A program made the position numbers and the translations under genes. Of a stretch of 64,000 bases of DNA, positions 53,082 through 62,266 are shown in pieces (position 1 is the first letter of the stretch; each line of letters starts with the position of its first letter). The DNA comes from Rhodoferax lacus (GTDB taxonomy: Bacteria > Pseudomonadota > Gammaproteobacteria > Burkholderiales > Burkholderiaceae_C): positions 111,290-175,289 of the forward strand of contig NZ_QFZK01000008.1 in assembly GCF_003415675.1 (NCBI RefSeq), in the 5' to 3' direction. Below the pieces are notes generated by a model, which saw only the letters and a program-made list of their open reading frames with translations, was not told the DNA's origin and ran no database searches.

Positions 53082-53246
53082 TCAGTCGATGGATCGGCCA
53101 AGGCCCTCTTCTTCAACAGTGCGACCTTCTCGGATGTTGTAGATGCGCTTGAAAGTTGGAATGATTTTTTCGTCGTGCGTCACCACGATCACCGCTGCCT
53201 GGTACTGCAGCGCCATGCGGTTGAGAATGCGCATGACCGCCAAGGC
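53082..53246 (-). pseudogene. C-terminal remnant of an ABC transporter ATPase
   Basis: On the minus strand a frame ending at 53082 reads MRILNRMALQYQAAVIVVTH followed by DEKIIPTFKRIYNIREGRT and a stop. This is the end of an ABC ATPase with the H-loop (VVTHDEK); Walker A, signature and Walker B are missing. About 54 codons remain. It is a deletion remnant. Confidence 0.8.
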
Positions 53247-53377
53247 GAATCAACGCCTGGCAGTCGGCGTTTCGCTCAACCGGGTGAATGATTGCAGTGC
53301 GCGGAGAATTTGCCCACCTTGATTATTGCTGGATAGGGCATGGCTGTTGTTGTGTCCTTCACCCGTTGCATTTGTCC

Positions 53378-53614
53378 TTACGGCCCGCGCAGGGCCGCAC
53401 TCAATTGATCGGCCAGTTCTGCCCAATCCGAATCCTGCTGCAATGCTTCGCACAAGAACACTGCTTGGGCCGGTGTCCAAAAAGGCGCATCCGACAACTG
53501 GATGTTGCCTGCCAACCGACTGTGGGCCGCCAGAAACTCCCCTATGCCTTGCTCGTCATGGGCAAGGCCGAGTTGGGCAAACAGCTCGCGAAAACGATGT
53601 GCGGATGGGTCCAT
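53378..53614 (-). CDS. DUF2789-type small protein
   Basis: A 78-residue protein starting MDPSAHRFRELFAQLGL. The DAPFWTPAQAVFLCEAL stretch is characteristic of DUF2789. The start at 53614 follows the thiolase stop closely (8 bases), so it is the second gene of that operon. Function unknown. Confidence 0.8.
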   Translation of the reverse strand: MDPSAHRFRELFAQLGLAHDEQGIGEFLAAHSRLAGNIQLSDAPFWTPAQAVFLCEALQQDSDWAELADQLSAALRGP

Positions 53615-53622
53615 GGCCGTGC

Positions 53623-54807
53623 TCACAGCATTTCCACGGCCAGTGCGATGCCCTGCCCGCCGCCAATGCATAGCGTGACAATGCCACGTTTGAGCCCGTC
53701 GCGCTGCATGGAGTGCATCAGTCGTGTGGCTAGCACTGCGCCACTGGCACCGATGGGATGTCCATGGGCAATGGCACCGCCTTCGACATTGACTACGTCT
53801 TCGCTAAAGCCCAGTTCGCGCAGACAAGCAAGCGTAATCGCAGCAAAGGCCTCGTTGATTTCAACGCGGTCCACTTCTGCCACAGACCATCCCGCCCGAG
53901 CCAATGCCTGACGAACGGCGGGCACGGGGCCAAGCCCAAACATGCCTGGCTCCACGGCACCTACGCCATAAGACAAGAGGCGAGCCATCGGTTTTAGGCC
54001 GTGGCTTTGGGCCCATTGGCGTTCCGCGACCACCATGGCAGCCGCACCCGAATTCAGGCCGGGTGCACTGCCCGCCGTGATCGTACCGTCTTTGCGGAAT
54101 GCTGGTTTCAACTTTGCCAGTGATTCGGCCGTGGTTTCGGGTCGGTTGTGTTCGTCTTGCTTGAATACGATGGGGCCTTTGCGGCCAGGCACTTCAAGGG
54201 CTGCGATTTCAGCTTCGAACTTTCCTGCGGTCTGGGCGGCAGCAAAGCGCTGCTGCGAACGCATGGCCCAACGATCCTGGTCTTCCCGTGAGATCTTTTT
54301 CTGCACCACCAGATCTTCGGTGTGCCAACCGGAATGATTGCCGCTAAATGCATCGTTCAGACCGTCGTACAGCATGCTGTCGAACAGGGTGACGTCGCCC
54401 ATGCGTGCGCCCCAGCGTCCCTGCGACAACAGGTAGGGTGCCCGGTCCATGTTCTCCATGCCACCGGCAATGGCACAGTCGATCATGCCGGACCAGATCT
54501 CCAATGCGGCACTCACCACACCCTGGGCGCCAGAGCCGCATACGCGGTTTACCGTGAGCGCAGGCACTTCGACCGGCAGGCCGGCGCCGATACCGGCTTG
54601 ACGCGCCGGATTCATCTTGCAGCCCGCCTGAATCACGTTGCCCATTACCAGGGTCTGAACAGCACCGGCCTTCAAGCCGGAACGCTTGAGAGTATCTCGA
54701 ATTACCGCAGCACCCAGATCAGACGCTGGGACGTCCTTCAGCGTTCCGCCGTAGGTGCCAATAGCTGTGCGCACGGGATTGCATAGAAATACTTCTCTTT
54801 GATTCAT
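53623..54807 (-). CDS. Acetyl-CoA acetyltransferase (thiolase)
   Basis: Condenses or cleaves acetoacetyl-CoA. The 394-residue protein has catalytic Cys90 (TVNRVCGSGAQG), His350 (AHGHPIGASGA) and Cys380 (TLCIGGGQG), all conserved. The length is standard. It could serve polyhydroxybutyrate synthesis or fatty-acid metabolism; no phaB or phaC is near. Confidence 0.93.
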   Translation of the reverse strand: MNQREVFLCNPVRTAIGTYGGTLKDVPASDLGAAVIRDTLKRSGLKAGAVQTLVMGNVIQAGCKMNPARQAGIGAGLPVEVPALTVNRVCGSGAQGVVSAALEIWSGMIDCAIAGGMENMDRAPYLLSQGRWGARMGDVTLFDSMLYDGLNDAFSGNHSGWHTEDLVVQKKISREDQDRWAMRSQQRFAAAQTAGKFEAEIAALEVPGRKGPIVFKQDEHNRPETTAESLAKLKPAFRKDGTITAGSAPGLNSGAAAMVVAERQWAQSHGLKPMARLLSYGVGAVEPGMFGLGPVPAVRQALARAGWSVAEVDRVEINEAFAAITLACLRELGFSEDVVNVEGGAIAHGHPIGASGAVLATRLMHSMQRDGLKRGIVTLCIGGGQGIALAVEML

Positions 54808-54929
54808 GATGTTTTTCCTTTAAATGCTCAAACCCAAATCCCGCAGTCTTGAAGAAAACGGATTCCAGGCCATTGATAACTCTCAAAGGCATCGTGGACA
54901 AAGCTCGGACGATCCCCGTTTGCGCGTCC

Positions 54930-55418
54930 TTAGCAGCAGCTCGCCTTTTGTTGCGTGGCGTTCGCCGCTCCCCCGCAGCATGAGGTGTCGGAATGCTGAA
55001 CTACGTTGCCGGCGCAACAGGAGTTTGCATCACACCCGCCAACCACAGACTCCGAGCTGCAGCATCCGGAGGCAGCGGCTCGGCCCGCAGGCATTTGGCC
55101 TTTGACCGGGAAGCCTTTTCTATTCCACTTCTCAATGCCACCCGACATGTTGCTGACCTGCGTGTATCCGTGGTACTGCATGTAATAGGTCGCCTTGAGA
55201 CTGCGCTCACCGCCCTGGCACACCATCACGACCTCGCGGTCTTTGGGTATTTCGCTCCAACGGGTCTCCAACTCGGACAACGGGATGCACAGGAATTCAG
55301 CCACATCCAATGCCAGCGCTTGTACTTCGTGCGGCTCACGCACGTCGACCAGCAAAGCTCCCTCGCCAATCAAGCGGCGGGTGGTGGTGGGGCAAACTTC
55401 CTTGGCTTCTTGCAACAT
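54930..55418 (-). CDS. Rhodanese with a cysteine-rich tail
   Basis: A 162-residue protein. Residues 1-110 form a rhodanese domain with catalytic Cys67 in VMVCQGGERSL. The last 46 residues hold nine cysteines, eight of them in CC pairs (SGCCSS, NSCCAG, TSCCGG, ASCC). Such a tail could bind metal or carry several persulfides. It is the last gene of the sigma-factor operon. Confidence 0.87.
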   Translation of the reverse strand: MLQEAKEVCPTTTRRLIGEGALLVDVREPHEVQALALDVAEFLCIPLSELETRWSEIPKDREVVMVCQGGERSLKATYYMQYHGYTQVSNMSGGIEKWNRKGFPVKGQMPAGRAAASGCCSSESVVGGCDANSCCAGNVVQHSDTSCCGGAANATQQKASCC

Positions 55419-55474
55419 AGACGTTCCTTCGGTGATTCAAATTTTCAATAAGCGGCTACTGGACAGGGCCGCAA

Positions 55475-55705
55475 TTACGGTGTGACACCCAAAACCTTTC
55501 CCGCAATCTTTCGTGCGACGGGTGCCAGAAAAAATATGACCGGAACACCCACCACATAGGCGATGGCAAAAGCCTTCATCCAGGTGAGGAAGAAGTGCTC
55601 ACCCCATCCCACATTGACAAGTGAAATGACGAAGGTCATGATGAAAATCATCAACGCCCCCATCACGAGGGAGAAGACCAGATGGAATTTCTTTTGGGGA
55701 TGCAT
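55475..55705 (-). CDS. DUF2798-type small membrane protein
   Basis: A 76-residue protein with two membrane helices (LVFSLVMGALMIFIMTFVIS and AFAIAYVVGVPVIFFLAPV). The pattern and length fit DUF2798. It lies between the thioredoxin-like gene and the rhodanese with short gaps. Function unknown. Confidence 0.8.
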   Translation of the reverse strand: MHPQKKFHLVFSLVMGALMIFIMTFVISLVNVGWGEHFFLTWMKAFAIAYVVGVPVIFFLAPVARKIAGKVLGVTP

Positions 55706-55726
55706 GGTGCTGCTCCAGATGAGGCT

Positions 55727-55960
55727 TCAGGCAGCGAGCCATTGCTCGATCTTGTCGCGGCTGGGTACGCCGCCTGCGTGGACCACTTTGCCGTTGATCA
55801 CCACACCGGGCGTGCTCATGACACCGTAGCCCATGATGTCGCGCAGCTCTTCCACTTTTTCCAGCTTGACGGCGATTCCTTTGGCCTTTGCCACCTGGTC
55901 GATGAGCGCAATGGTGTTCTTGCAATTGGAGCAGCCTGTGCCGAGTACCTTGATTTCCAT
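55727..55960 (-). CDS. Thioredoxin-fold small redox protein
   Basis: A 77-residue protein with the active site CSNC (Cys10, Cys13) directly after the first strand, and cis-Pro in STPGVVINGK. This is the minimal 'redox-active disulfide protein 2' type that accompanies COG0701 permeases. It lies 36 bases after the permease. Confidence 0.88.
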   Translation of the reverse strand: MEIKVLGTGCSNCKNTIALIDQVAKAKGIAVKLEKVEELRDIMGYGVMSTPGVVINGKVVHAGGVPSRDKIEQWLAA

Positions 55961-55996
55961 GGTATTTCCTTGGGGTTAACGTGAATCGGGTGAAAG

Positions 55997-57043
55997 TTAC
56001 AGAACGGCGTTGAAGACGTAGCCCACCAGCAGAATGCCGGTGGCCACCACCGCCACGAAGGTGGCGATCAGGCGAATCTTGAGCACCTTGCGCAGAATGA
56101 TCATTTCGGGCAACGAGAGCGCAATCACGCTCATCATGAAGGCCAGCACCGTGCCCAGCGCCGCACCCTTGGCCAACAAGGCTTGAACGATGGGAATGAC
56201 ACCAGCAGCATTGGTGTACATCGGCACACCGATGAGCACTGCCAGGGGTACCGACCACCAGGCTTCTTTGCCCATAAAGCTGGCCATGAAGTCCTCGGGC
56301 ACATAGCCGTGGATCAATGCACCCAGCGCAATGCCGCCCAGAATATAGGGACAGACCCTGCCGACTATCTCTCGCACGGCGGCGAACCCACCTTCGATCC
56401 GGTCTGCCAGTGTGGCGCCCGTATCCTCAAAGCTGGCAGACATCCTGGGCATGTCGCGCACCCAGTCCTCCAAGTAGGCTTCCATCTTCAGGCGGCCAAT
56501 GGTCCAACCAGCAACGATAGCCACGCTCAAACCCAAGCCCATGTACAAGAGTGCCACCTTCCAACCGAACATGCCAAACAGCAGTGTCAGCGCCACCTCA
56601 TTGACCATGGGAGCGGAAATCAGGAATGAGAACGTGACGCCCAGTGGCACACCAGCCTGCACAAAGCCAATGAACAGCGGCACGGCCGAGCAGGAGCAAA
56701 ACGGGGTGACGATACCCAAACTGGCCGCCATGACGTTGGCAATCCCCTCGGTGCTCCCGGCCAGCATTGCGCGGGTGCGTTCAGGGGTGAAATAGCTGTT
56801 GACCATGCCCATGACGAACACCACGCCGGTGAGCAGCATCAAAACCTTGGGTGTGTCGTAAAGGAAGAACTGAATGGCCCCACCCAGATGGCTGTCGCGA
56901 TCCACAGGCATAGCGGCGACCAGGGCTTCGGCTCCTGGATTGAGCATCTGGTACAGGGCAAACCAGGCAATGGCCGCCAGAACCAAAAAGGCAAGGGGCT
57001 GACGCAGTGGCCAGGACTTTTGCGAGATGGAAAACGTGTTCAT
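55997..57043 (-). CDS. COG0701-type permease
   Basis: A 348-residue membrane protein with about eight to ten helices. Two conserved segments are present: TPFCSCSAVPLFIGFVQAGV (the CSC motif) and GVPMYTNAAGVIPIVQALLA. Relatives export trivalent organoarsenicals (ArsP) or act in undefined sulfur/metal transport. The start at 57043 (MNTFSISQKS) was preferred to a longer frame. With the CSNC protein and rhodanese, a thiophilic substrate is likely. Confidence 0.87.
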   Translation of the reverse strand: MNTFSISQKSWPLRQPLAFLVLAAIAWFALYQMLNPGAEALVAAMPVDRDSHLGGAIQFFLYDTPKVLMLLTGVVFVMGMVNSYFTPERTRAMLAGSTEGIANVMAASLGIVTPFCSCSAVPLFIGFVQAGVPLGVTFSFLISAPMVNEVALTLLFGMFGWKVALLYMGLGLSVAIVAGWTIGRLKMEAYLEDWVRDMPRMSASFEDTGATLADRIEGGFAAVREIVGRVCPYILGGIALGALIHGYVPEDFMASFMGKEAWWSVPLAVLIGVPMYTNAAGVIPIVQALLAKGAALGTVLAFMMSVIALSLPEMIILRKVLKIRLIATFVAVVATGILLVGYVFNAVL

Positions 57044-57119
57044 ACAAGTGAAGACGCAGAACCAGCACAAAAGACGCAGGAGAACCCAAAAAAACTTGCG
57101 TTTAGGGCGTAAGCCCGCG

Positions 57120-57644
57120 TTATCTCCTTGGAACAAAGTCCAGCACATGCCCCTCTGGATCTGTTTGGACCTGACAGACCAGGGTCATTTGCTGCTTCAT
57201 GCGCAGGCGTGCCCGCTGTAGACGGGATTTGGCTGCACTCAAGGTCAGGCCTTTTAGCTTGGCAAAATCTGCTTGAGGCATGCCTTGCAAGTCACACAGG
57301 TTGATGGCTTCTCTGTCCTCATCAGCGAGTTCTGACAAAACCCTGGGCAAGCAGGCAGTCAAGCTATCGACGGTGTCTGCCTCCTCGACCAGATTGGCCA
57401 AATCATCCGGAAGCTCCACGGTATCGCGTGCTACGCGCAGTCGATCCGCCAGGGTGTTGCGCGCCACTTCAAACAGCCAGGCGCGCGCGTTGTGCAAAGA
57501 GCAAAACCAATCGCCTTGGCGCAATGCCTTCAGAAAGAGATCCTGCAAGAGATCTTCGGCGTCCTCTGCGCTGCCCAGGCGATGCCTTGCCCACCCGCGC
57601 AATTCAGGTTCATGCAGGGCCCAGGTATCCGTGAGGCAAGTCAT
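57120..57644 (-). CDS. ECF sigma factor, SigZ-like
   Basis: A 174-residue sigma-70-family protein with region 2 (AEDAEDLLQDLFLKALRQ, then ARAWLFEVARNTLADRLR) and region 4 (LCDLQGMPQADFAKLKGLTL). No anti-sigma gene is next to it. A single Cys lies near its C-terminus (QMTLVCQVQTD), a place where redox control would be possible. It heads the operon permease-thioredoxin-DUF2798-rhodanese. Confidence 0.9.
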   Translation of the reverse strand: MTCLTDTWALHEPELRGWARHRLGSAEDAEDLLQDLFLKALRQGDWFCSLHNARAWLFEVARNTLADRLRVARDTVELPDDLANLVEEADTVDSLTACLPRVLSELADEDREAINLCDLQGMPQADFAKLKGLTLSAAKSRLQRARLRMKQQMTLVCQVQTDPEGHVLDFVPRR

Positions 57645-58157
57645 ATCTCAATTACTTTTCTGGTTCACCCGTTTGCTCAGTTCTACGATGCTTTCCTTGC
57701 GCTCGCTGTAGCGGTCCACCAGCTACGATAGATCTCAGAATCAGCATTCCAACTAGGCGAGCCTAATTGTTGATGAGAATTCTTGTTGCACTTTATTGCC
57801 TTGCTTTCATCGAACTAGTTGCGTCTAACTGCGTTAATTTAGAATTTTGCGAAAAACATCCTCGTTGCACTTAACCTAAGTTTGGCTTTCGCCCGCAAGT
57901 CAATGATTCATATGACTTTCTCTATTTTTTCAAATTACGTTTGACTGAGTTTGTGGCTACCAGGCCCTATTTGCGAAGCAAGAGCAGTCCAGTGCCAGGC
58001 ACCACCAAACTCGCACCCACATCGGCTAGCACGGCCTTTCTAAAGAGGAGTTAGTCTACCAAATCCACACAGAATAACCATGAAATGAAGGCACATCGGG
58101 CTGCTTAGATCAATGGGTCATCCTTGGAATGAAGGCCATGATGCGGTACGTCCTGAA
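57645..58157. other. Intergenic region with decayed DNA
   Basis: A 513-base, AT-richer stretch. Apart from the P-type ATPase fragment at 57967-58039 no coding sequence is visible. The first 200 bases should hold the sigma-factor promoter; I cannot single out a -35/-10 pair with confidence. Confidence 0.45.
57967..58039 (-). pseudogene. C-terminal fragment of a heavy-metal P-type ATPase
   Basis: The minus-strand frame AVLADVGASLVVPGTGLLLL ending RK-stop at 57967 matches the last membrane helix of CadA/ZntA/CopA-like ATPases. Only about 24 codons survive. It suggests that a metal ATPase gene was lost from this metal-associated region. Confidence 0.65.
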
Positions 58158-58192
58158 AATACCGAAAACCGCCGACTGCGGTCCTCGGTATT
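58158..58192 (-). terminator. Hairpin downstream of the 543-residue exported protein
   Basis: AATACCGA (58158-58165) with TCGGTATT (58185-58192), and inner ACCGC/GCGGT (58168-58172 and 58178-58182). On the minus strand it continues with TTTT, so it can terminate the 58200 gene. Confidence 0.65.
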
Positions 58193-58199
58193 TACGCCA

Positions 58200-59831
58200 T
58201 TAACGGGCAGTACGCGTCAGGTAGACACCCGCCCAGCTCGAAACCTCATTTGCCATGCTGGCTGCAATCGCAAGCCATCCGTTTCGCAAACCATCTCGTT
58301 CTATGCCAATAGCGGTTACCGGAATTCCAGCCGCCCGAGTATCTAGCCTGGCGCCATCCATGCCAGTTTCAATAACGGTACGGATGATTTGTGGCGATGC
58401 TGGCGCAACCGTGAGATAAATGCCATCAGTCATCGACTGCTTGCGGCCCTTGAACGCAACCTGAGCTTTGCTATTCTGGGTAAAGGTCGCAGCAAAAGAT
58501 GCGGAACGCCAGCGAGGGTCCTCAAAATCCTCTGAATCTGCGTCGCCAACACCAGGGGGGCGTCCTGAAAATGTCCAATACAAAAAGTCAAGATAATCAG
58601 CACCAGTCTTGGCGGCAACATAAGTCTTTCGCGACTCTGTATCGAAAACAAAAATGCCCTGATGCGTAAGCACCTGCACGTCATGCCCATTTGGATAAGT
58701 TGTATTGCAGAAAGCAATTACAGCTGCCTGTCCATCCACTGGGCACTTGAGGTTAACGGTTCGCTCCTCAGTACTCCACCCCCCCCAAAAAGCGACGTAA
58801 CGCCCATCATAAGAAAGTCCTTCCCCTAGACGAGTAAACGTCACCCCGACCGCTTCCCCGGGGACCTGCCCACCGATTGTCACCAAGGGTTTCAGCGTTG
58901 GGTTTGTAGCTAACGGAGCTCGATAGATGCCGCCCATAGTTGGGGCTTCCTCAATGTCTAGTCCCAGGAAAACGACGTCAGAGCCGGAGGCGCTAGGAGG
59001 CGCAGTAGAGCCAAAACGGGTGACTTTCTGACCCGGTATTAAGGTATTTGAGCTTGCAATTACTTTGGTCTTCGCAGTGAGGGCATCAGCGTTAAATGTG
59101 CGGAAAAAAATGCCAGTCTTGGAAATTCCTGCATCGGTGTAGTTACCTTTAAAGACTGTGGTGTTTAAATTACCTACTGCTGGTGCCCCGGGGAACTGGT
59201 CGAACTTGGTACCTGAAACGGCCCCCGGAACAGTGAAATATTCAAAGCCTGGAGCTGCTCCAAGTTGTGTCATTGCGCTCACACGCTCTCCAGAGCGAAA
59301 CGCATATACCCCTGAGGTTCCTGTACGTGTTTCCGTGCCGTCCGCGAGGGTGTAGGTCCAGACTGGGTTTGATTGCCCACGACTGATGATGGTTTTGTTA
59401 GTCAACCCAATGCGCGGAAATGCTGGAAACTCTGTAAATGACGATAGCTTGCTTGAATATAAAGTGTTGTTAGGCTGTGGCACTTCGGTCTGAGTATCAA
59501 ATACCACCTTTAGAGATCCTGCCACACCGCCCATTTGGCGGGAGTAAATCCCGCGTAGAGGTTGCCCATTTCCACCTTTGCTACGCGCACGAAGGGCAAC
59601 CAGTCCCGTACTGTTTACTGACGGCTGATTGAAACTGTTGAAAGTCTTGCCAGCGCCGTTAGGAATCAATGTTTCACTGTTGGCAACCGTGCTCCACGCG
59701 AAGGTGGAGGGAAGGCTTGTCGTATCAGCAGCACTCAAGGTAATCTGTGCCAGTGCGCTGGATATCGGAAGTGACAGGGCGATGGCCGTATACACGGCAG
59801 AGTGACGCCAATAAATGATTGCTCTTTTCAT
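58200..59831 (-). CDS. Large exported protein of unknown function
   Basis: A 543-residue precursor with signal peptide (AVYTAIALSLPISSALAQ). The mature part has repeated beta-strand blocks such as NSTGLVALRARSKGGNGQPL and GEGLSYDGRYVAFWGGW, each followed by GIY or GVY, which suggests a beta propeller with five to seven blades, as in choice-of-anchor-type repeat proteins. It has two Cys in a short loop (LKCPVDGQAAVIAFCNTT). Function unknown. Confidence 0.7.
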   Translation of the reverse strand: MKRAIIYWRHSAVYTAIALSLPISSALAQITLSAADTTSLPSTFAWSTVANSETLIPNGAGKTFNSFNQPSVNSTGLVALRARSKGGNGQPLRGIYSRQMGGVAGSLKVVFDTQTEVPQPNNTLYSSKLSSFTEFPAFPRIGLTNKTIISRGQSNPVWTYTLADGTETRTGTSGVYAFRSGERVSAMTQLGAAPGFEYFTVPGAVSGTKFDQFPGAPAVGNLNTTVFKGNYTDAGISKTGIFFRTFNADALTAKTKVIASSNTLIPGQKVTRFGSTAPPSASGSDVVFLGLDIEEAPTMGGIYRAPLATNPTLKPLVTIGGQVPGEAVGVTFTRLGEGLSYDGRYVAFWGGWSTEERTVNLKCPVDGQAAVIAFCNTTYPNGHDVQVLTHQGIFVFDTESRKTYVAAKTGADYLDFLYWTFSGRPPGVGDADSEDFEDPRWRSASFAATFTQNSKAQVAFKGRKQSMTDGIYLTVAPASPQIIRTVIETGMDGARLDTRAAGIPVTAIGIERDGLRNGWLAIAASMANEVSSWAGVYLTRTAR

Positions 59832-59974
59832 AATTACTCCAATCTTTGAAATCTTGTCGGGTGGACATGGCGGCTATACCTGCGCTCACTGACTAACTAG
59901 GTTCTATATGTCGGCTCTATACGGACATACAGCAATCAACACAGGACCATGCATGAAAATACTTCTGCAGACTA

Positions 59975-60652
59975 TCAACCCCTAAGGATGGCATCAAATT
60001 CGGCTTGAGTAATGAATTTTGGAACATAGCTCACGCCGCGCTGATTCAGTTCTCTCATGGCTGCTACAAGGCGACCTATCGATGCCTTAAGAACACTGTC
60101 ATAGATGATCAAGACATCAGCGTTATTCACAACTTGCGCCTTTTGATCCGAAAGTTCACGTACATTCAGTTCTTCCATTTCGATGGAAACCGTAAGTGCC
60201 TCAATTAGGTTCTCGCGGGTAACATTTGCAAACTTCTCGTAAAGCGCTTGAAATTCAGGTGACTTAAAAGTTCCACTTGGCAAACCGTACATCGGATCAG
60301 CTTGTTGATAGCGATCCAGCAGCAACTTTGCTGATTCGGAGGTTGTCGAAGCACTTTCTCTCAAGTTCGTAAAAAGTGGAAGGTTCCACACACTGACATC
60401 CAAGTCGTAAATTTCAAACAACAATTGCTGTTGCTCACGCATGAACGCCAAACTAGCGGCCGCTTCCGTGGACATTGCGGTTGCAGGGTGGTTCGCAACT
60501 GAAGCGCGCAGCATTGCGACACTTGGTGTCCCAATAATGTTGGCATCAGATGACGGTTGTGATGCAGTACCCGTTCCGCCGCCACAGCCTGCTAAGCTAG
60601 CAAGCAAGAAGACGGCACATACACCGTTCATACTTTTCAGTATCATGATCAA
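59975..60652 (-). CDS. DUF2202-type ferritin-like lipoprotein
   Basis: A 225-residue lipoprotein precursor with lipobox LAGCGGG. The mature domain is four-helix: EAAASLAFMREQQQLLFEIY, SAKLLLDRYQQADPMYGLPS, SPEFQALYEKFANVTRENLI and EMEELNVRELSDQKAQVVNN. This pattern and the Tyr/Asp/Glu positions correspond to DUF2202 ferritin-like proteins. Several metal-ligand Glu/His found in other ferritins seem replaced, so metal binding is doubtful. Confidence 0.7.
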   Translation of the reverse strand: MIMILKSMNGVCAVFLLASLAGCGGGTGTASQPSSDANIIGTPSVAMLRASVANHPATAMSTEAAASLAFMREQQQLLFEIYDLDVSVWNLPLFTNLRESASTTSESAKLLLDRYQQADPMYGLPSGTFKSPEFQALYEKFANVTRENLIEALTVSIEMEELNVRELSDQKAQVVNNADVLIIYDSVLKASIGRLVAAMRELNQRGVSYVPKFITQAEFDAILRG

Positions 60653-61639
60653 ACCTCATTTCTTCAAATATTTGAGACGAGACAGGCCCCGTCAATCGGA
60701 TAATTTCGTTCACCAATCAATGCGCAACTACTTGTCGGTCGTTCATCGCAAACTGGCAATCTGGACGAACAACTCCTATAAAATTTTGAGACCGATCTCT
60801 ATGAAATCATTAATGGTTTTTAGGCGCTTGAGATTTCATAAGAAAGTCCACGACCGGAAGAACGTATCTGTTGTGATTTATGGAAATTGGTCGGTGATGT
60901 GTTCGAACACCACGTAGTGTTAAGTATAAAAATAGCCAGTTCAGTCGGATACGAGGTCTGTCCAAATGCGACTTTCCAACGTGTCTTTGAGACAGTCGAA
61001 CGTACACTCAATCCAATGAACTTCGCCGCCAGAGAAGGATGGGGTGCGATGGTCGGGGACCATACGACTCACTGGCGCTCGACTGGCAGGAGAACGCCTC
61101 ATGGGCAGGCAATTTACCCGTCCTACTTAGAAAGTGTGAAAGCCTTGGCTGGGCGCTTGACCAACCAGCCAATCTGAGGATGCTTTCATCGGCTTCACTG
61201 AATTTCAGCAGTAAAGCTCCCCTCGAAAGGGGCCTCACCTGCGAGTCAAGATGAAGGAATCAAGTCTTCATCTATCGGCGCTTTTAGGGTTTACAAATTT
61301 TCGACAGTTGAAGCCACTCCTGGATTTCGACGTTGCCAGACAGTCCACTTCGACAATGATCCCTCGTTTCGTGCAGTCCGAAAATTCATCTGAGTACGCG
61401 AAACCGAACGGCAATACTCACTCGAGATGTACATACACCATTTGATAATTCGCAACGCTGGCTACGAGCATTCACCAAATTTTTGTTCACTGATAAGTAT
61501 GGCTTTGAGTGATTCAGTTGTTTTCGAAACCATGCTTGATACCTGTGATCGACTTGCGTTTTCGCATGAGTGGTGACTAGCAATACCGCTATCTTCAAAC
61601 ACGACTTTTTACTTGAAAGTCTTAACCATGGAGTGAGAA
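60653..61639. other. Long non-coding stretch
   Basis: A 987-base interval, AT-rich compared with the rest. Short frames exist on both strands but none has a ribosome-binding site, family resemblance or consistent codon use. I see no IS terminal repeat. It may be decayed DNA; the last 60 bases (ACTTGAAAGTCTTAACCATGGAGTGAGAA) lead into the next gene. Confidence 0.45.
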
Positions 61640-62152
61640 ATGAAGATTACATCAAATAAGGTAGTAGCAGCTTCAATGACTTTTGCAGTTGCCCTATGTG
61701 GGTTTGCATATGCTGCAGGTGCAGGTGCAGGTGCAGGTGCAGGTGCAGGTGCAGGTGCAGGAAGTATGGGCGGCTCAAGTGGAGGTACAACGTCTGGTTC
61801 TACCATGACTACTCAGCAAACTCCCGCACGAATTCGCGAGCAAATGAGAGTGCAAGATCATATGGTGTCGCAGACGCGAAATCAACTGAAAACTCAGGAG
61901 CGTGCGCTTGAACAGACGCGTGAACTATTCAGGGTTCAAGAGCAACTATTGACACGCACGCGTGACCAACTCAAGCTTCATGAACAGGATAATCAGAAAA
62001 TACGTGAACAGTTGCAGGCACAGGAGGCAATCCAATTGCAAACGCTTGACCAGTTAAAGATGCAGGATCAAATTCAGGAAAAGACACGGGACCAACTCAA
62101 GGAGCAGGACAAAGTTCAAATGCAAACTAGAGAACAGCTCAAGGTTCAATAG
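61640..62152 (+). CDS. Exported protein with Ala-Gly repeat and coiled-coil repeats
   Basis: A 170-residue precursor. A signal peptide (KVVAASMTFAVALCGFAYA) is followed by an Ala-Gly repeat (residues 26-41) encoded by a DNA hexamer repeat, a short Ser/Gly/Thr linker and a Gln/Arg-rich coiled coil (residues 65-170). The coiled coil is built of about seven 14-residue units of the form T-R-x-Q-L-K-x-Q-x3-Q. No function is known. The similar composition of the protein at 62424 suggests a related role. Confidence 0.7.
   Translation: MKITSNKVVAASMTFAVALCGFAYAAGAGAGAGAGAGAGAGSMGGSSGGTTSGSTMTTQQTPARIREQMRVQDHMVSQTRNQLKTQERALEQTRELFRVQEQLLTRTRDQLKLHEQDNQKIREQLQAQEAIQLQTLDQLKMQDQIQEKTRDQLKEQDKVQMQTREQLKVQ
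61715..61756 (+). repeat. GCAGGT hexanucleotide tandem repeat
   Basis: Seven perfect GCAGGT units, followed by GCAGGA (61757-61762). In frame they encode (Ala-Gly)7. Slippage would change length in steps of two residues without shifting the frame. Confidence 0.9.
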
Positions 62153-62170
62153 ATTTGCAATCTTGCGGAA

Positions 62171-62266
62171 GGTGCGATTCGTAACGCCATGGGTAGCGGT
62201 AGTGGAGATCGCGCTGCAGCGGCCATGCTGGGCGTCATTGGTGGCTAGGTTGTAGGTGATCTATCG
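62171..62266 (+). pseudogene. Glycine-zipper (2TM) protein remnant
   Basis: The frame reads GAIRNAMGSGSGDRAAAAML then GVIGG, TAG (62246-62248), VVGD. This is the Gly-x3-Gly-x3 pattern of outer-membrane glycine-zipper proteins (commonly GGAVVGD at this point), interrupted by a stop. There is no start codon or signal peptide left. Confidence 0.55.

Noticed and set aside
57868..57884. CTTAACCTAAG as a PmrA-type box
   Set aside because: The spacing and direct-repeat orientation do not fit the YTTAAG-N5-YTTAAG pattern.
61008..61254. Overlapping frames on both strands near 61.1 kb
   Set aside because: Neither shows family resemblance, start signals or codon bias; the region looks non-coding.
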